From Opitutia bacterium UBA4506 (lineage in GTDB: Bacteria; Verrucomicrobiota; Verrucomicrobiia; Opitutales; Puniceicoccaceae), in NCBI GenBank assembly GCA_002388665.1, contig DGMY01000045.1:384-17039 (forward strand): a stretch of 16,656 nt of DNA, in the 5' to 3' direction. Position numbers and translations under genes: made by a program. Below the pieces are notes generated by a model. It worked only from the letters and a program-made list of their open reading frames with translations. It had not been told where the DNA came from and ran no database searches. Positions within the stretch are counted from its first letter, which is position 1, and each line of letters starts with the position of its first letter. Shown here in pieces: positions 1 to 7,105 of this stretch.

Positions 1-28
1 AAGCTGCACGCCACAAGATGCCACTATC
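1..28 (+). repeat. Edge-truncated copy of the dispersed AAGCTGCACGC repeat
   Basis: The first bases (AAGCTGCACGCCACAAGATG then CCAC) match the dispersed repeat seen complete at 16542 onward (AAAGCTGCACGCTACAAGATG, then CGTGAC). The left part of this copy lies outside the window. It sits directly beyond the cysI terminator, an intergenic place typical of the other copies. Identity to the family is read by eye. Confidence 0.7.
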
Positions 29-30
29 CC

Positions 31-65
31 AAAAAAAGCCGCTTCCCTATCAAGGAAGCGGCTTT
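31..65 (-). terminator. Intrinsic terminator of the cysJI operon
   Basis: A perfect 12-bp stem pairs 35-46 (AAAGCCGCTTCC) with 54-65 (GGAAGCGGCTTT), with a 7-nt loop. Read on the minus strand, a run of seven T residues (complement of 31-37) overlaps and follows the 3' arm. It lies 26 bp beyond the cysI stop codon, the expected position for ending the cysJI transcript. The plus-strand side lacks an equally long T run. Confidence 0.9.
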
Positions 66-90
66 GTAAATTTTGATTTGAAGAGCTTGC

Positions 91-1827
91 TTAGGAGGCC
101 TCGCTGTCCACCTGCTCAGGGAGGTTTTTATGGAACTCTGCCCCTCTTTCGGTGGCTTCTACGTACCCGGCACGAATGGTGAAGTCTCCGAAGTGCTCAC
201 CCTCTTCCCGGTTTTTCGCGAAGTCTTCCAAGATCGGGGAGATCACTTTGACCAAATTGGCTTCCTGAACGTCACGGCGATAGAGCTTGTTCAATCGAGC
301 GCCGTCAAATCCGGCTCCCAGGTAGAGGTTGTAAATCGCAGGACCGCGACCTACCAAACCAATTTCGCCGAGATACGGACGACCGCACCCGTTCGGGCAA
401 CCGGTCATGCGGATCTTGATATCTTCGTTCCGCAAGCCATTGGCTTCAATAATCTGCTCAAGGTCCGTTACCAAATCGGGCAGATAGCGTTCACTCTCCG
501 CGAGGGCCAAGCCACAAGTGGGCAAGGCAACACAAGCCATGGAGCTTCGACGCAATCCGGTACGAACCCGTTCGTTCGAAATACCATACTCTTCCAGCAA
601 AGCCTCAATCTTCTCGCGGTTTTCTGGCTTCACCTGGCCAATCACCAAGTTCTGATTCGCGGTCAGGCGGAAATCACCGTCATGGATCTCTGCAATCTTG
701 CGAAGACCTTCCATCATCCGAACTCCCGGGACGTCTTTCACGCGACCATTCTCAACGTAGAGCCCGTAGTGGAAGTTTCCATCGGTTCCCTCGGTCCAGC
801 CGTACCGGTCTCCGGTATCGGTAAACTCGAAGGGTCTCGCTTCTCCCAGAGAATAGCCGAGGCGGTTTTCAACCTCACCACGGAACCAATCGAGACCGTG
901 ATCTTCGATCGTATATTTGAGACGAGCGTGAGCCCGGTCCGAGCGATCACCGTAGTCGCGCTGAACGGTCATTACTTTCTCGGCGACATCGACCGCCTGC
1001 TCCGGCGTGCAGAACCCCATGACCTCAGCCAAGCGTGGGAAGGTTTCTTCCTTCCCGTGGGTCATTCCCATTCCACCACCAACGGTGACATTGTAGCCGA
1101 CAATCTTATCCTTCTCGACGATCGCGATAAAGCCGAGGCAATGCGCGTAGATGTCGACATCGTTCATCGGCGGAACCGCTACAACGATCTTGAACTTCCG
1201 AGGAAGGTAAGTCTTGCCGTAGAGGGGCTCTTGCTCCTCTTCGGAATCGAGAATCTTCTCACCGTCGAGCCATATTTCGTGGTAGGCCCGTGTAGCCGGA
1301 AGAAGATGCTCAGAAATCGCTACCGCCAGATCCTGCGCTTCCTGGTGGTGTTTCGACTCGTAAGGATTCGGATTGCACATGACATTCCGATTCACGTCTC
1401 CACAAGCGGCAATCGTATCGAGCAACGCATCGTTGATCTCCTTGATCGTACGCTTAAGAACGCTCTTGATCACTCCATGAAACTGGAATGCCTGGCGTGT
1501 CGTCAGCTTCAAGGTACCATTGGCATACTGGTTCGCCAGACGATCCATCTCGAGCCATTGCTTCGGAGAGCACACCCCTCCCGGGACCCGCACGCGAATC
1601 ATGAAGCTGAAGGCCTTCTCCAGCTTCTTCCGGCGACGCTCTGCTCGCACATCGCGATCGTCCTGCATGTAGAAGCCGTGAAACTTCGTCAACTGGGTGT
1701 CTGCAGTGGCGATGGCACCCGTAGTCTCGTCGGCCAGACCCTCAAGGATCGTACCGCGCAAGAAATTACTCGAATCTTTTAGCGATTCGTTCGGATGGAA
1801 GTTATTTCCCTCAATAAGATTACTCAT
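91..1827 (-). CDS. cysI: Assimilatory sulfite reductase, hemoprotein subunit (CysI)
   Basis: This 578-residue protein carries the siroheme/4Fe-4S centre that reduces sulfite to sulfide with six electrons in cytoplasmic cysteine biosynthesis. The cluster ligands are visible as C432-x5-C438 and C477-x3-C481 (the latter in TGCPNGCGRPYLGEIGLVG). The two ferredoxin-like half domains of the nitrite/sulfite reductase family are present: an N-terminal one starting near residue 50 with TTRQAFQFHG, and a second near 345-420 with RLTANQNL. The length matches full-size CysI (about 570). A strong ribosome binding site (AGGGAGA) lies 6-7 nt before the ATG and supports this start. The gene follows cysJ after 28 bp on the same strand, so the two are almost certainly cotranscribed. 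A siroheme protein alone could accept ferredoxin, but the adjacent cysJ argues for an NADPH-dependent enzyme. Confidence 0.97.
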   Translation of the reverse strand: MSNLIEGNNFHPNESLKDSSNFLRGTILEGLADETTGAIATADTQLTKFHGFYMQDDRDVRAERRRKKLEKAFSFMIRVRVPGGVCSPKQWLEMDRLANQYANGTLKLTTRQAFQFHGVIKSVLKRTIKEINDALLDTIAACGDVNRNVMCNPNPYESKHHQEAQDLAVAISEHLLPATRAYHEIWLDGEKILDSEEEQEPLYGKTYLPRKFKIVVAVPPMNDVDIYAHCLGFIAIVEKDKIVGYNVTVGGGMGMTHGKEETFPRLAEVMGFCTPEQAVDVAEKVMTVQRDYGDRSDRAHARLKYTIEDHGLDWFRGEVENRLGYSLGEARPFEFTDTGDRYGWTEGTDGNFHYGLYVENGRVKDVPGVRMMEGLRKIAEIHDGDFRLTANQNLVIGQVKPENREKIEALLEEYGISNERVRTGLRRSSMACVALPTCGLALAESERYLPDLVTDLEQIIEANGLRNEDIKIRMTGCPNGCGRPYLGEIGLVGRGPAIYNLYLGAGFDGARLNKLYRRDVQEANLVKVISPILEDFAKNREEGEHFGDFTIRAGYVEATERGAEFHKNLPEQVDSEAS

Positions 1828-1855
1828 ACTTTCTCCCTAACTTTGTGCGCGTGGA

Positions 1856-3673
1856 TCAATAAACATCCTGCTGATAGCGCTTGTCCTTCTTCAATTTCTT
1901 CACGTAGGCGACCGCATCGGATTCGGAGAGTCCTCCGTGCTCCTGGACAACCTCCTGAAGAGCGGTGGCTACATCCTTAGCCATACGGGACGCATCACCG
2001 CAGACGTAAAAGTGAGCTCCTTCTTCCAACCATGCATAGAGCTCTTTGCCCCGCTGCTTCATCTTGTGCTGGACGTATACCTTCTCCGGGGTGTCTCGCG
2101 AGAAAGCAAGATCCATCCGGTCGAGTACCCCATCCTTGAGATAGCTTTGCCACTCCAACTGATAGAGGAAGTCGGTTTGGAAGTGCTGATCTCCAAAAAA
2201 CAGCCAATTCTTGCCTTTCGCCTCGGTAGCGGCGCGTTCTTCGATGAACGAACGGAACGGAGCGACTCCAGTACCCGGTCCAATCATAATGACCGGAGTA
2301 TCCGGATTCGCCGGCAGACGGAAATTCTTGTTCGCATGGAAGTAGATCGGCGACGTATCTCCTCGCTCGATCAAATCGGCAAAGTAAGTAGAACAGACGC
2401 CCTTCCGCGCACGGCCAAAGGTATTGAAACGCACCGCAGCCACAGTCAAGTGTACCTCGTCCGGGTGGGCTTTCTCACTCGACGCAATCGAATAGAGACG
2501 TGGCGGCAGCTTCCGGAACATTTCAGCCAACTCTTGAGCCGACAGTCCCTTGATTGGAAACTCTTCGAGAACGTCAATCATCTGACGGCCCCACAAGTAA
2601 TCCTTCAACACCTTGCCGCCCTCTTGCAGGATCTGCTTCAACTTCTCACTCTCTGCCTTCTCCTGGTACTTTTCCAGAATCGGTTTCGAGAGATTCGTCA
2701 CATCCAAGTTCCGGAGGAGTGACGCCCGCAGGGCCACTTTCTCATCGTTCACCCGAACCAGCTCGTCCCCGTCCAGACCGGTTACCCGCAACATCTCTCC
2801 CACATACTGCGGGCAGTTTTGTGGGAAAACTCCCAAGGCGTCACCGGGCTCATAAGAAAGACCCGAACCTTCCAGAGAAAACTCGAGGTGCCAGGTTTCC
2901 TTGGCAGATCCCTTTCCATTCAGGTTGATCCGCTCCATCAGAGGGGCAGGGAAAGGATTTTTCTTCCCGTAAGGTACCAGCGCCGGAGGCACTTGCGCGC
3001 CATCCGAGACAGCAACTTCAACGGGCTCGGGCTGGCCGACGTCTTTCAGCAGCGTTTCAATGGCAGCATCGAACCACTTTTGGAAGGGCTCCTCGAACTC
3101 GACATCACAATCGGTCCTCGGGAAGAATCGCTGGGCACCCAATGCCTCAAAGCGTTCGTCCAAATCCTGGCCAAACTTACAGAAATGTTCGTAGCTGGTA
3201 TCTCCGAGAGCCAAGATGGAAAACCGCGTCTTCTCCATTCTCGGGGCTTCTTCCGCAATCAGTTTTTCGAAGAATCCAGTCGCGCGCTCCGGAGGATCTC
3301 CTTCTCCCCATGTGCTGGCGATGACCAGGACATTCTCCAATTCCGCGACATCGGAGGGGTCTACTTCGCCCAAATCAACGATTTTGGCGGCAAATCCCTT
3401 CTTCGCGGCCTGCTTTCTCGCTTCATCGGCCAACGCCTCCGCATTCCCCGACTCCGTCGCATAGAGAATCGTGAGAGGGACTTTGGCCCGCGATGCCGCT
3501 GGTGTCCCCGCCCCTGCTGGCAGCGGTCCTCCCGCAGAGACAACCCCCGCGAAATAACCGGCCATCCACAAAAGTTGGTCTGGCGAAGAGGACGCGACAA
3601 GAGAACTGAGCAGCTGCTGGTTTTCAGGCGTCAGTGGCGACTGAGAAATCGGTGATAGGTTCGAATTGGACAT
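1856..3673 (-). CDS. cysJ: Sulfite reductase [NADPH] flavoprotein subunit (CysJ)
   Basis: This 605-residue diflavin reductase passes electrons from NADPH through FAD and FMN to CysI. Visible parts in order: an N-terminal leader of about 65 residues; a flavodoxin domain (about 66-210) with the FMN phosphate loop TESGNAEA at 73-80 and STWGEGDPP near 120; an FAD-binding barrel with RLYSIASS at 392-399 and GVCSTYFAD at 425-433; and an NADPH-binding domain with GPGTGVAPFRSF at 465-476 and YVCGD near 556. It ends in RYQQDVY, very close to the C-terminus of enterobacterial CysJ (RYQRDVY). Full length, no visible damage. It is first in the operon. No clear ribosome binding site precedes the ATG at 3673, but the residues after it resemble CysJ N-termini and no better start is seen. 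Confidence 0.97.
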   Translation of the reverse strand: MSNSNLSPISQSPLTPENQQLLSSLVASSSPDQLLWMAGYFAGVVSAGGPLPAGAGTPAASRAKVPLTILYATESGNAEALADEARKQAAKKGFAAKIVDLGEVDPSDVAELENVLVIASTWGEGDPPERATGFFEKLIAEEAPRMEKTRFSILALGDTSYEHFCKFGQDLDERFEALGAQRFFPRTDCDVEFEEPFQKWFDAAIETLLKDVGQPEPVEVAVSDGAQVPPALVPYGKKNPFPAPLMERINLNGKGSAKETWHLEFSLEGSGLSYEPGDALGVFPQNCPQYVGEMLRVTGLDGDELVRVNDEKVALRASLLRNLDVTNLSKPILEKYQEKAESEKLKQILQEGGKVLKDYLWGRQMIDVLEEFPIKGLSAQELAEMFRKLPPRLYSIASSEKAHPDEVHLTVAAVRFNTFGRARKGVCSTYFADLIERGDTSPIYFHANKNFRLPANPDTPVIMIGPGTGVAPFRSFIEERAATEAKGKNWLFFGDQHFQTDFLYQLEWQSYLKDGVLDRMDLAFSRDTPEKVYVQHKMKQRGKELYAWLEEGAHFYVCGDASRMAKDVATALQEVVQEHGGLSESDAVAYVKKLKKDKRYQQDVY

Positions 3674-3705
3674 AAGCGGCGCTATGTTAAGAGCACAAAC
3701 GTTCT

Positions 3706-3734
3706 ACTCTAGGTAAACGGATTAAATTCATCAA
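3706..3734 (-). promoter_or_regulatory. Candidate sigma-70 promoter for cysJI
   Basis: On the minus strand TTGATG (3734-3729) and TAGAGT (3711-3706) stand 17 bp apart, each matching four of six consensus positions, about 32 bp before the cysJ start codon. This is the best-spaced pair between cysJ and the repeat region. It is a pattern match only; the main sigma factor consensus of this organism is assumed to be ordinary. Confidence 0.3.
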
Positions 3735-3891
3735 TGGAAAAGAAACCCTCCTAGAGAATTCGCTGCAAGCAAACTAAAACCACAGAAATACGTGCTCATC
3801 CAGGAGAAACGGAGCATAACCTGTGCTCATTCACGAGGTTCGAGAATGAAATGATTCCAAAAGAGGTAGAGCGCCGGGGCAGAAAGTGGGA

Positions 3892-4260
3892 ATGGCGGCC
3901 TCCGGCCGCGGATATGGGAGATAGCGGCCTGTGGCGCGAATATGGGGATATAGGGATATCGGGAGATGGATTTTCATTCCTCTCGCTATTTCCGGGATGC
4001 CGGAGGTATCCAAGCTCGTAGCCGGGGGTTGAGCGGAGCGGTACCCCCGGAAAATTTGCCCCCCGCGTTTTGCACGCTGAAGGTGTGCCAGCGATTCGCG
4101 GGTGTTGTGGCATCCCTTCGGGATGCGGGAAAGAAAGGGGATAACGTATAACTTTAAACGCTGAAGGCTGGCCTTTGAGTGCTGTCTTCTGACTCTGTAC
4201 TGTGAGGCAGGATGACGTTTGCTAAAGCTGCACGCTACGAAAGAAACGCTGCCTTCTGAC
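3892..4260. repeat. Hairpin-rich cassette, copy A
   Basis: Copy A of a duplicated cassette. Bases 3951-4260 align without gaps to 4431-4740 with eight mismatches in 310 (about 97% identity); the left 60 bp align with small indels, including 8 extra bases in copy A near 3943. At least four stem-loops follow one another: 3895-3909 (GCGGCC/GGCCGC), 3995-4011 (GGATGCC/GGTATCC, one G-T pair), 4022-4050 (CCGGGGGT/ACCCCCGG) and 4110-4126 (GCATCCC/GGGATGC, loop TTC). The cassette ends in a half-site of the dispersed motif at 4211-4239. No transposase frame is present. It resembles structured intergenic repeats rather than an insertion sequence. Confidence 0.85.
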
Positions 4261-4367
4261 CTCTGATCTCTGACCTCTGATCTTTGATCTCTGATCTCTG
4301 ACCTCTGACCTCTTATCTCTTATCTCTGGGAATCTCCGTAGTGTGAAGCTTTAGCGAACGTTTCGTC
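4211..4367. repeat. Inverted pair of dispersed half-sites around the heptad array
   Basis: The left half-site at 4211-4239 reads GATGACGTTTGCTAAAGCTG then CACGCTAC. The right one at 4338-4367, read on the minus strand, gives GACGAAACGTTCGCTAAAGC then TTCACACTAC. The shared frame is CGTTYGCTAAAGC...CAC.CTAC, and the middle differs (TGCACG versus TTCACA). The pair encloses the heptanucleotide array at 4255-4324, giving a 157-bp unit with imperfect inverted ends. Confidence 0.65.
4255..4324. repeat. Tandem heptanucleotide array (TCTGAYC)x10
   Basis: Ten consecutive 7-bp units: TCTGACC, TCTGATC, TCTGACC, TCTGATC, TTTGATC, TCTGATC, TCTGACC, TCTGACC, TCTTATC, TCTTATC. The first eight keep GAYC and the last two keep TATC. 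The strand shows a pyrimidine bias. The array follows directly on the end of cassette copy A and is missing after copy B, where a different sequence follows. No gene overlaps it. Confidence 0.9.
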
Positions 4368-4381
4368 CAGGCGGATAGTAG

Positions 4382-4740
4382 ATGCGGCCTGTGGCCCCGG
4401 ATATGGGAGATAGCGCCCTTGGCGCGAATATAGGGATATCGGGAGATGGATTTTCATTCCTCTCGCTGTTTCCGGGATGCCGGAGGTATCCAAGCTCGTA
4501 GCCGGGGGTTGAGCGGAGCGGTACCCCCGGAAAATTTGTCCCCCGCGTTTTGCACGCTGAAGGTGTGCCAGCGATTCGCGGGTGTAGTGGCATCCCTTCG
4601 GGATGCGGGAAAGAAAGGGGATAACGTTTAACTTTAAACGCTAAAGACTGGCCTTTGAGTGCTGTCTTCTGACTCTGTACTGTGGGGCAGGATGACGTTT
4701 GCTAAAGCTGCACGCTACGAAAGAAACGCTGTCTTCTGAC
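4382..4740. repeat. Hairpin-rich cassette, copy B
   Basis: Second copy of the cassette, displaced 480 bp from copy A. The stem-loops recur at 4502-4530 and 4590-4606 with intact pairing. The first hairpin has changed (GCGGCC...GGCCCC near 4384-4399), so that stem is not fully kept. The end of the copy carries another dispersed half-site (4691-4719). Eight substitutions relative to A over 310 bp point to a fairly recent duplication or to homogenisation by gene conversion. Confidence 0.85.
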
Positions 4741-4795
4741 TCTGTACTGTGAGGCAGGATGACGTTTGCTGAAGCTGCACGCTACGGAAGCAGCG
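4662..4795. repeat. 67-bp tandem repeat carrying the dispersed half-site
   Basis: Unit 1 (4662-4728) and unit 2 (4729-4795) both start CTGTCTTCTGACTCTGTACT, continue GTGRGGCAGGATGACG, and contain TTTGCTRAAGCTGCACGCTA. Unit 2 differs by a few bases (GAAGC for AAAGC, CGGAAG for CGAAAG). The same unit ends cassette copy A at 4182 onward. The last unit stops 18 bp before the stop codon of the ssb-like gene. Confidence 0.8.
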
Positions 4796-4813
4796 GATCT
4801 CGATGCCTGATAT

Positions 4814-5158
4814 CTATGCTGCCCGGCGATTTCCTCTTGGAGGGCGGTTTCGGGGTGGGGTTTCCTTTGCGGGTGCGGCGTCTAGGAATTCCACTTGATA
4901 GGCGTTTAACAGGATCCGTGAACGCCTTTCTCCTTCTTTTGATTCCCATTGATCCTGACGGAGTGCGCCCGACACCAATACGCGCGAGCCTTTCCGGATG
5001 AACTTCTGTAGATGATCCTGATTCCAAGCCTCTACCGGGATAAAGACGGTTTTCTCCCCCTGGTTACAGGCCAAGGTGAACTTTGAAAGATGCTGCTCTC
5101 CCACAGTCCGGGTTTCGATATCCGCCGTTAGATTTCCACTCATTACTGTCTGATTCAT
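4814..5158 (-). CDS. ssb: Single-stranded DNA-binding protein, short form
   Basis: A 114-residue protein with one OB fold of the SSB family, which binds single-stranded DNA in replication, repair or recombination. Residues 1-94 show the family pattern: MNQTVMSGNLTADIETRTVG opening, KFTLACNQ, VEAWNQ near 43-47, and the turn RKGSRVLVSGALRQDQW at 55-71. The tail (95-114) is short, rich in proline and arginine, and has no DDDIPF-like acidic tip, which in standard SSB (about 170 residues) recruits partner proteins. It is probably a paralogue, not the main SSB, and a role beyond DNA binding cannot be read. The start is supported by AAGGA seven nt before the ATG. The leader contains a perfect 10-bp inverted repeat. 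A repeat unit abuts the 3' end. Confidence 0.85.
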   Translation of the reverse strand: MNQTVMSGNLTADIETRTVGEQHLSKFTLACNQGEKTVFIPVEAWNQDHLQKFIRKGSRVLVSGALRQDQWESKEGERRSRILLNAYQVEFLDAAPAKETPPRNRPPRGNRRAA

Positions 5159-5187
5159 CGTACTTCCTTATTTTATGATAGGTCTTA

Positions 5188-5212
5188 TTACGCTTTCAGC
5201 CCGAAAGCGTAA
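5188..5212 (-). promoter_or_regulatory. Perfect inverted repeat in the ssb leader
   Basis: TTACGCTTTC (5188-5197) and GAAAGCGTAA (5203-5212) are exact inverses with a 5-nt spacer, 30 bp before the ssb start codon. It could be an operator or an mRNA hairpin. It is not followed by a T run towards ssb, so it is not a normal terminator for yggS. A TATCAT box (5181-5176 on the minus strand) lies just downstream and could be a -10 element, though no matching -35 is clear. Confidence 0.5.
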
Positions 5213-5294
5213 ACAAATGTTCACATAAAAACGCAAAAGTCAAGCCTTCCCCTCTTTCGACCGTCGGGGCTGGCCGGTTGGGCCCCCCCGGGGA

Positions 5295-5993
5295 TCAGTA
5301 GGTTCGGGCGCCGAACAGGGCGGAGCCCACGCGGATCAATGTACTCCCCTCGGCCACGGCCTCGGGCCAATCGCCGCTCATACCCATCGAAAGTTCATCC
5401 AAAGCGAGCCCTGATGCCCTGCGCATGTCATCGGCCAACTCCCGCAAGCGCGCAAAGGCAGGCCGCGCCGTTTCCTTGCCCCCTTCGAGGGGCGCGATAG
5501 TCATCAGACCTTCGATCTGCAGATGGCTACAGCCACACAGCGCTTCGAAGTTGCGGTCGAACCCTTCCTCCAAAAAGCCGAATTTCCCGGGATCCGCGCC
5601 AGTGTTGACCTGAATGAGGCAACGGAGAACTTTTCCCCGCTCTCCCACGATCCGGTCCAGCCGTCGCGCGAGTTTCAGTGAATCGACGGATTGAATTCGG
5701 TCAAAGATCTCTACTGCCTGGGCGGCTTTGTTCGACTGCAAGTGTCCGATCAATTCCCAGGTGATCTCCTTCTCCGCAACTTGCTCTCTTTTTTCGGCCG
5801 CTTCCTGCACCCGGTTTTCGCCAACCGCGGACAACCCCGCTCTCCCGCAAAAATCAACTGCGTCGAACGGGTGATTTTTGGTGACGGGTAATATCCGAAT
5901 TTCGTCTGATTTTCGGCCCGATTGCTCCGCAAGAACCGTCAACTGCTCCTGTAAAAGAGAAAAATTCTTAAAAAATTCATTGTCACTTATCAT
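5295..5993 (-). CDS. yggS: YggS/PROSC-family pyridoxal phosphate homeostasis protein
   Basis: A 232-residue cytoplasmic protein with the alanine-racemase-like TIM barrel that binds PLP and buffers the vitamin B6 pool; family members show no clear enzyme activity. Visible motifs: the PLP lysine in RILPVTKNHP (K39 from this start), GENRVQEA near 58, ELIGHLQSNK near 80-89, QVNTG near 128-132, GLMTI near 162-165, and the phosphate-binding end MGMSGDWPEA ... STLIRVGSALFGAR. The length fits the family (about 230). I chose the ATG at 5993; a TTG at 6005 would add four residues and neither start has a good ribosome binding site. It is divergent from the LysR gene, with only about 60 bp between start codons. 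It is upstream of ssb on the same strand, 136 bp apart. Confidence 0.93.
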   Translation of the reverse strand: MISDNEFFKNFSLLQEQLTVLAEQSGRKSDEIRILPVTKNHPFDAVDFCGRAGLSAVGENRVQEAAEKREQVAEKEITWELIGHLQSNKAAQAVEIFDRIQSVDSLKLARRLDRIVGERGKVLRCLIQVNTGADPGKFGFLEEGFDRNFEALCGCSHLQIEGLMTIAPLEGGKETARPAFARLRELADDMRRASGLALDELSMGMSGDWPEAVAEGSTLIRVGSALFGARTY

Positions 5994-6006
5994 AGCACCG
6001 ATCAAA

Positions 6007-6039
6007 TATTAGTTAAGCTTTTCAACCCCTACTCTAATA
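6007..6039. promoter_or_regulatory. Short inverted repeat between yggS and the LysR gene
   Basis: TATTAG (6007-6012) and CTAATA (6034-6039) are exact inverses 21 bp apart in the divergent 60-bp spacer. LysR-type regulators often bind AT-rich interrupted dyads in their own divergent promoter, so this could be an autoregulatory site. Six-bp arms are short and may be chance. Confidence 0.25.
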
Positions 6040-6055
6040 CCCCAGAATACGCATC

Positions 6056-6997
6056 ATGCACATTGAGAACTTCAAGATCTTTTCAGATTTGGTCGAAAGC
6101 GAGAGTTTTTCACGAGCGGCAAAGCTAAATGGAATTACTCAATCGGCCGTCAGCCAACAGCTTCGCTCGATGGAACGGCATTTCAATGTGTTGATTGTCG
6201 ACCGCAGTCAGAAGCAGTTCCGCCTGACCCAGGAGGGGCGCCGCCTTTACGATTCGTCGAAAGAGATCCTCCACCTCTACGAGCGCTTGGACTGTGAACT
6301 CCAGGAAATGCGCAAAGTCATCAGCGGGAACATCAAGCTCTCGACGATCTACAGCGTTGGGCTTCACGCTCTCCCCAAATACCTGACTAGTTTCATGCAG
6401 AAATTTCCATCGGTGAACGTCCACGTGGAGTACCGCCGATCGAACCATGTCTATGAGGACGTGCTCCACAACTCCGTTGATTTGGGAATTGTCGCCTTCC
6501 CCATAAAAAACCGCCAGCTCGAGATCACCCCTTTCAAGACAGATCAATTGGTAGTCGCCGTCTGCGCAAACCACCCATTGGCGGAGAAGGGTGAGGTCGA
6601 GATCAACGAATTGGAGGAATATGACTTTGTGGGTTTCGACAAAGACATCCCCACCCGCAAGGCCACGGACGATATTTTCCGGGAAGCGAAGGTAGAGATC
6701 GAACCGAAGATGGAGTTCGACAATATCGAGACCGTGAAACGGGCGGTTGAGATCCATGCCGGATTCGCCGTCCTGCCGGCCTCAACCGTCGAAGAGGAGG
6801 TGGAAAAGGGCCTGATTCGAGCACTTCATTTCAAGGGAAAGACCTTTAGCCGCCCCATCGCGATCATTCACCGAAAAGGTCGAGTGCTCACCCCGGCGAT
6901 GAAGCAGTTTGTCGAATTGCTCACCGGGGTAAAAGTCCCACCAGAAGATGCAGCCCCCGCGACCAAGTCATCTTCGGCGACCAAGAGCGGCAATTGA
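6056..6997 (+). CDS. LysR-family transcriptional regulator
   Basis: A 313-residue LysR-type regulator. Residues 1-60 form the winged helix-turn-helix (SFSRAAKLNGITQSAVSQQL at 17-36, then RQ-like DRSQKQFRLTQEGRRLY). Residues about 90-295 form the type-2 periplasmic-binding-like effector domain (GNIKLSTIYSVGLHALPKYL, DLGIVAF). The tail is rich in Ala, Ser, Thr and Lys. The effector is unknown. The N-terminal half and the GLHALP/DLGIVAFP pattern recall CysL/CysB-type members, and the next gene downstream is an anion permease, so control of sulfur or anion uptake is possible but not shown. The start is the first ATG after the divergent spacer; no strong ribosome binding site is seen. It is 108 bp upstream of the permease on the same strand and may be cotranscribed with it or activate it. 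Confidence 0.93.
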   Translation: MHIENFKIFSDLVESESFSRAAKLNGITQSAVSQQLRSMERHFNVLIVDRSQKQFRLTQEGRRLYDSSKEILHLYERLDCELQEMRKVISGNIKLSTIYSVGLHALPKYLTSFMQKFPSVNVHVEYRRSNHVYEDVLHNSVDLGIVAFPIKNRQLEITPFKTDQLVVAVCANHPLAEKGEVEINELEEYDFVGFDKDIPTRKATDDIFREAKVEIEPKMEFDNIETVKRAVEIHAGFAVLPASTVEEEVEKGLIRALHFKGKTFSRPIAIIHRKGRVLTPAMKQFVELLTGVKVPPEDAAPATKSSSATKSGN

Positions 6998-7105
6998 TTC
7001 CGAGAAGCCAGAGCCGGAGTCCGGGCCCCAGAGCTCAACGCTGAATCAACTAAATCGTTTTGCGGAATTGCCACCACTGCCCCGCCTGATCATTTTTGCG
7101 CATAA

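Larger units (their letters stand above)
3674..4813. other. 1.1-kb intergenic repeat island without a credible gene
   Basis: Between cysJ and the ssb-like gene no reading frame has family-like sequence or a good start. Bases 3674-3891 hold the cysJ upstream region and otherwise nothing recognised. From 3892 the sequence is built almost entirely of repeats: two ~360-bp cassette copies, a heptanucleotide array, a 67-bp tandem repeat and several half-sites of the dispersed motif, described separately. Small open frames occur inside the repeats on both strands, but they are conserved only because the DNA is duplicated. Confidence 0.85.

Noticed and set aside
130..1782. A 550-codon open frame on the plus strand opposite cysI, and 261- and 278-codon frames opposite cysJ
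   Set aside because: They mirror conserved, clearly identified genes. The translations have no recognisable domains, so they are by-products of codon bias in the sulfite reductase genes.
4255..4324. CRISPR array
   Set aside because: Repeat units are 7 bp with no spacers and there are no cas genes; it is a simple tandem array.
3966..4631. Two 61-codon plus-strand frames (3966-4151 and 4446-4631) and minus-strand frames of 80-105 codons in both cassette copies
   Set aside because: They cover the hairpins of a repeat, have no ribosome binding site or domain, and are conserved only because the DNA is duplicated.
3892..4740. Insertion sequence pair
   Set aside because: No transposase frame, no clear terminal inverted repeats of the whole unit and no target duplication visible.
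4759..5001. An 80-codon plus-strand frame starting in the repeat and running into the ssb-like gene
   Set aside because: The start is the repeat half-site itself and the rest is antisense to the ssb coding region.
4814..5158. PriB instead of SSB
   Set aside because: The opening and the KFTLACNQ and GSRVLVSGALRQDQW segments fit the SSB family better, and the gene is not next to rpsF, rpsR or rplI where priB usually lies.
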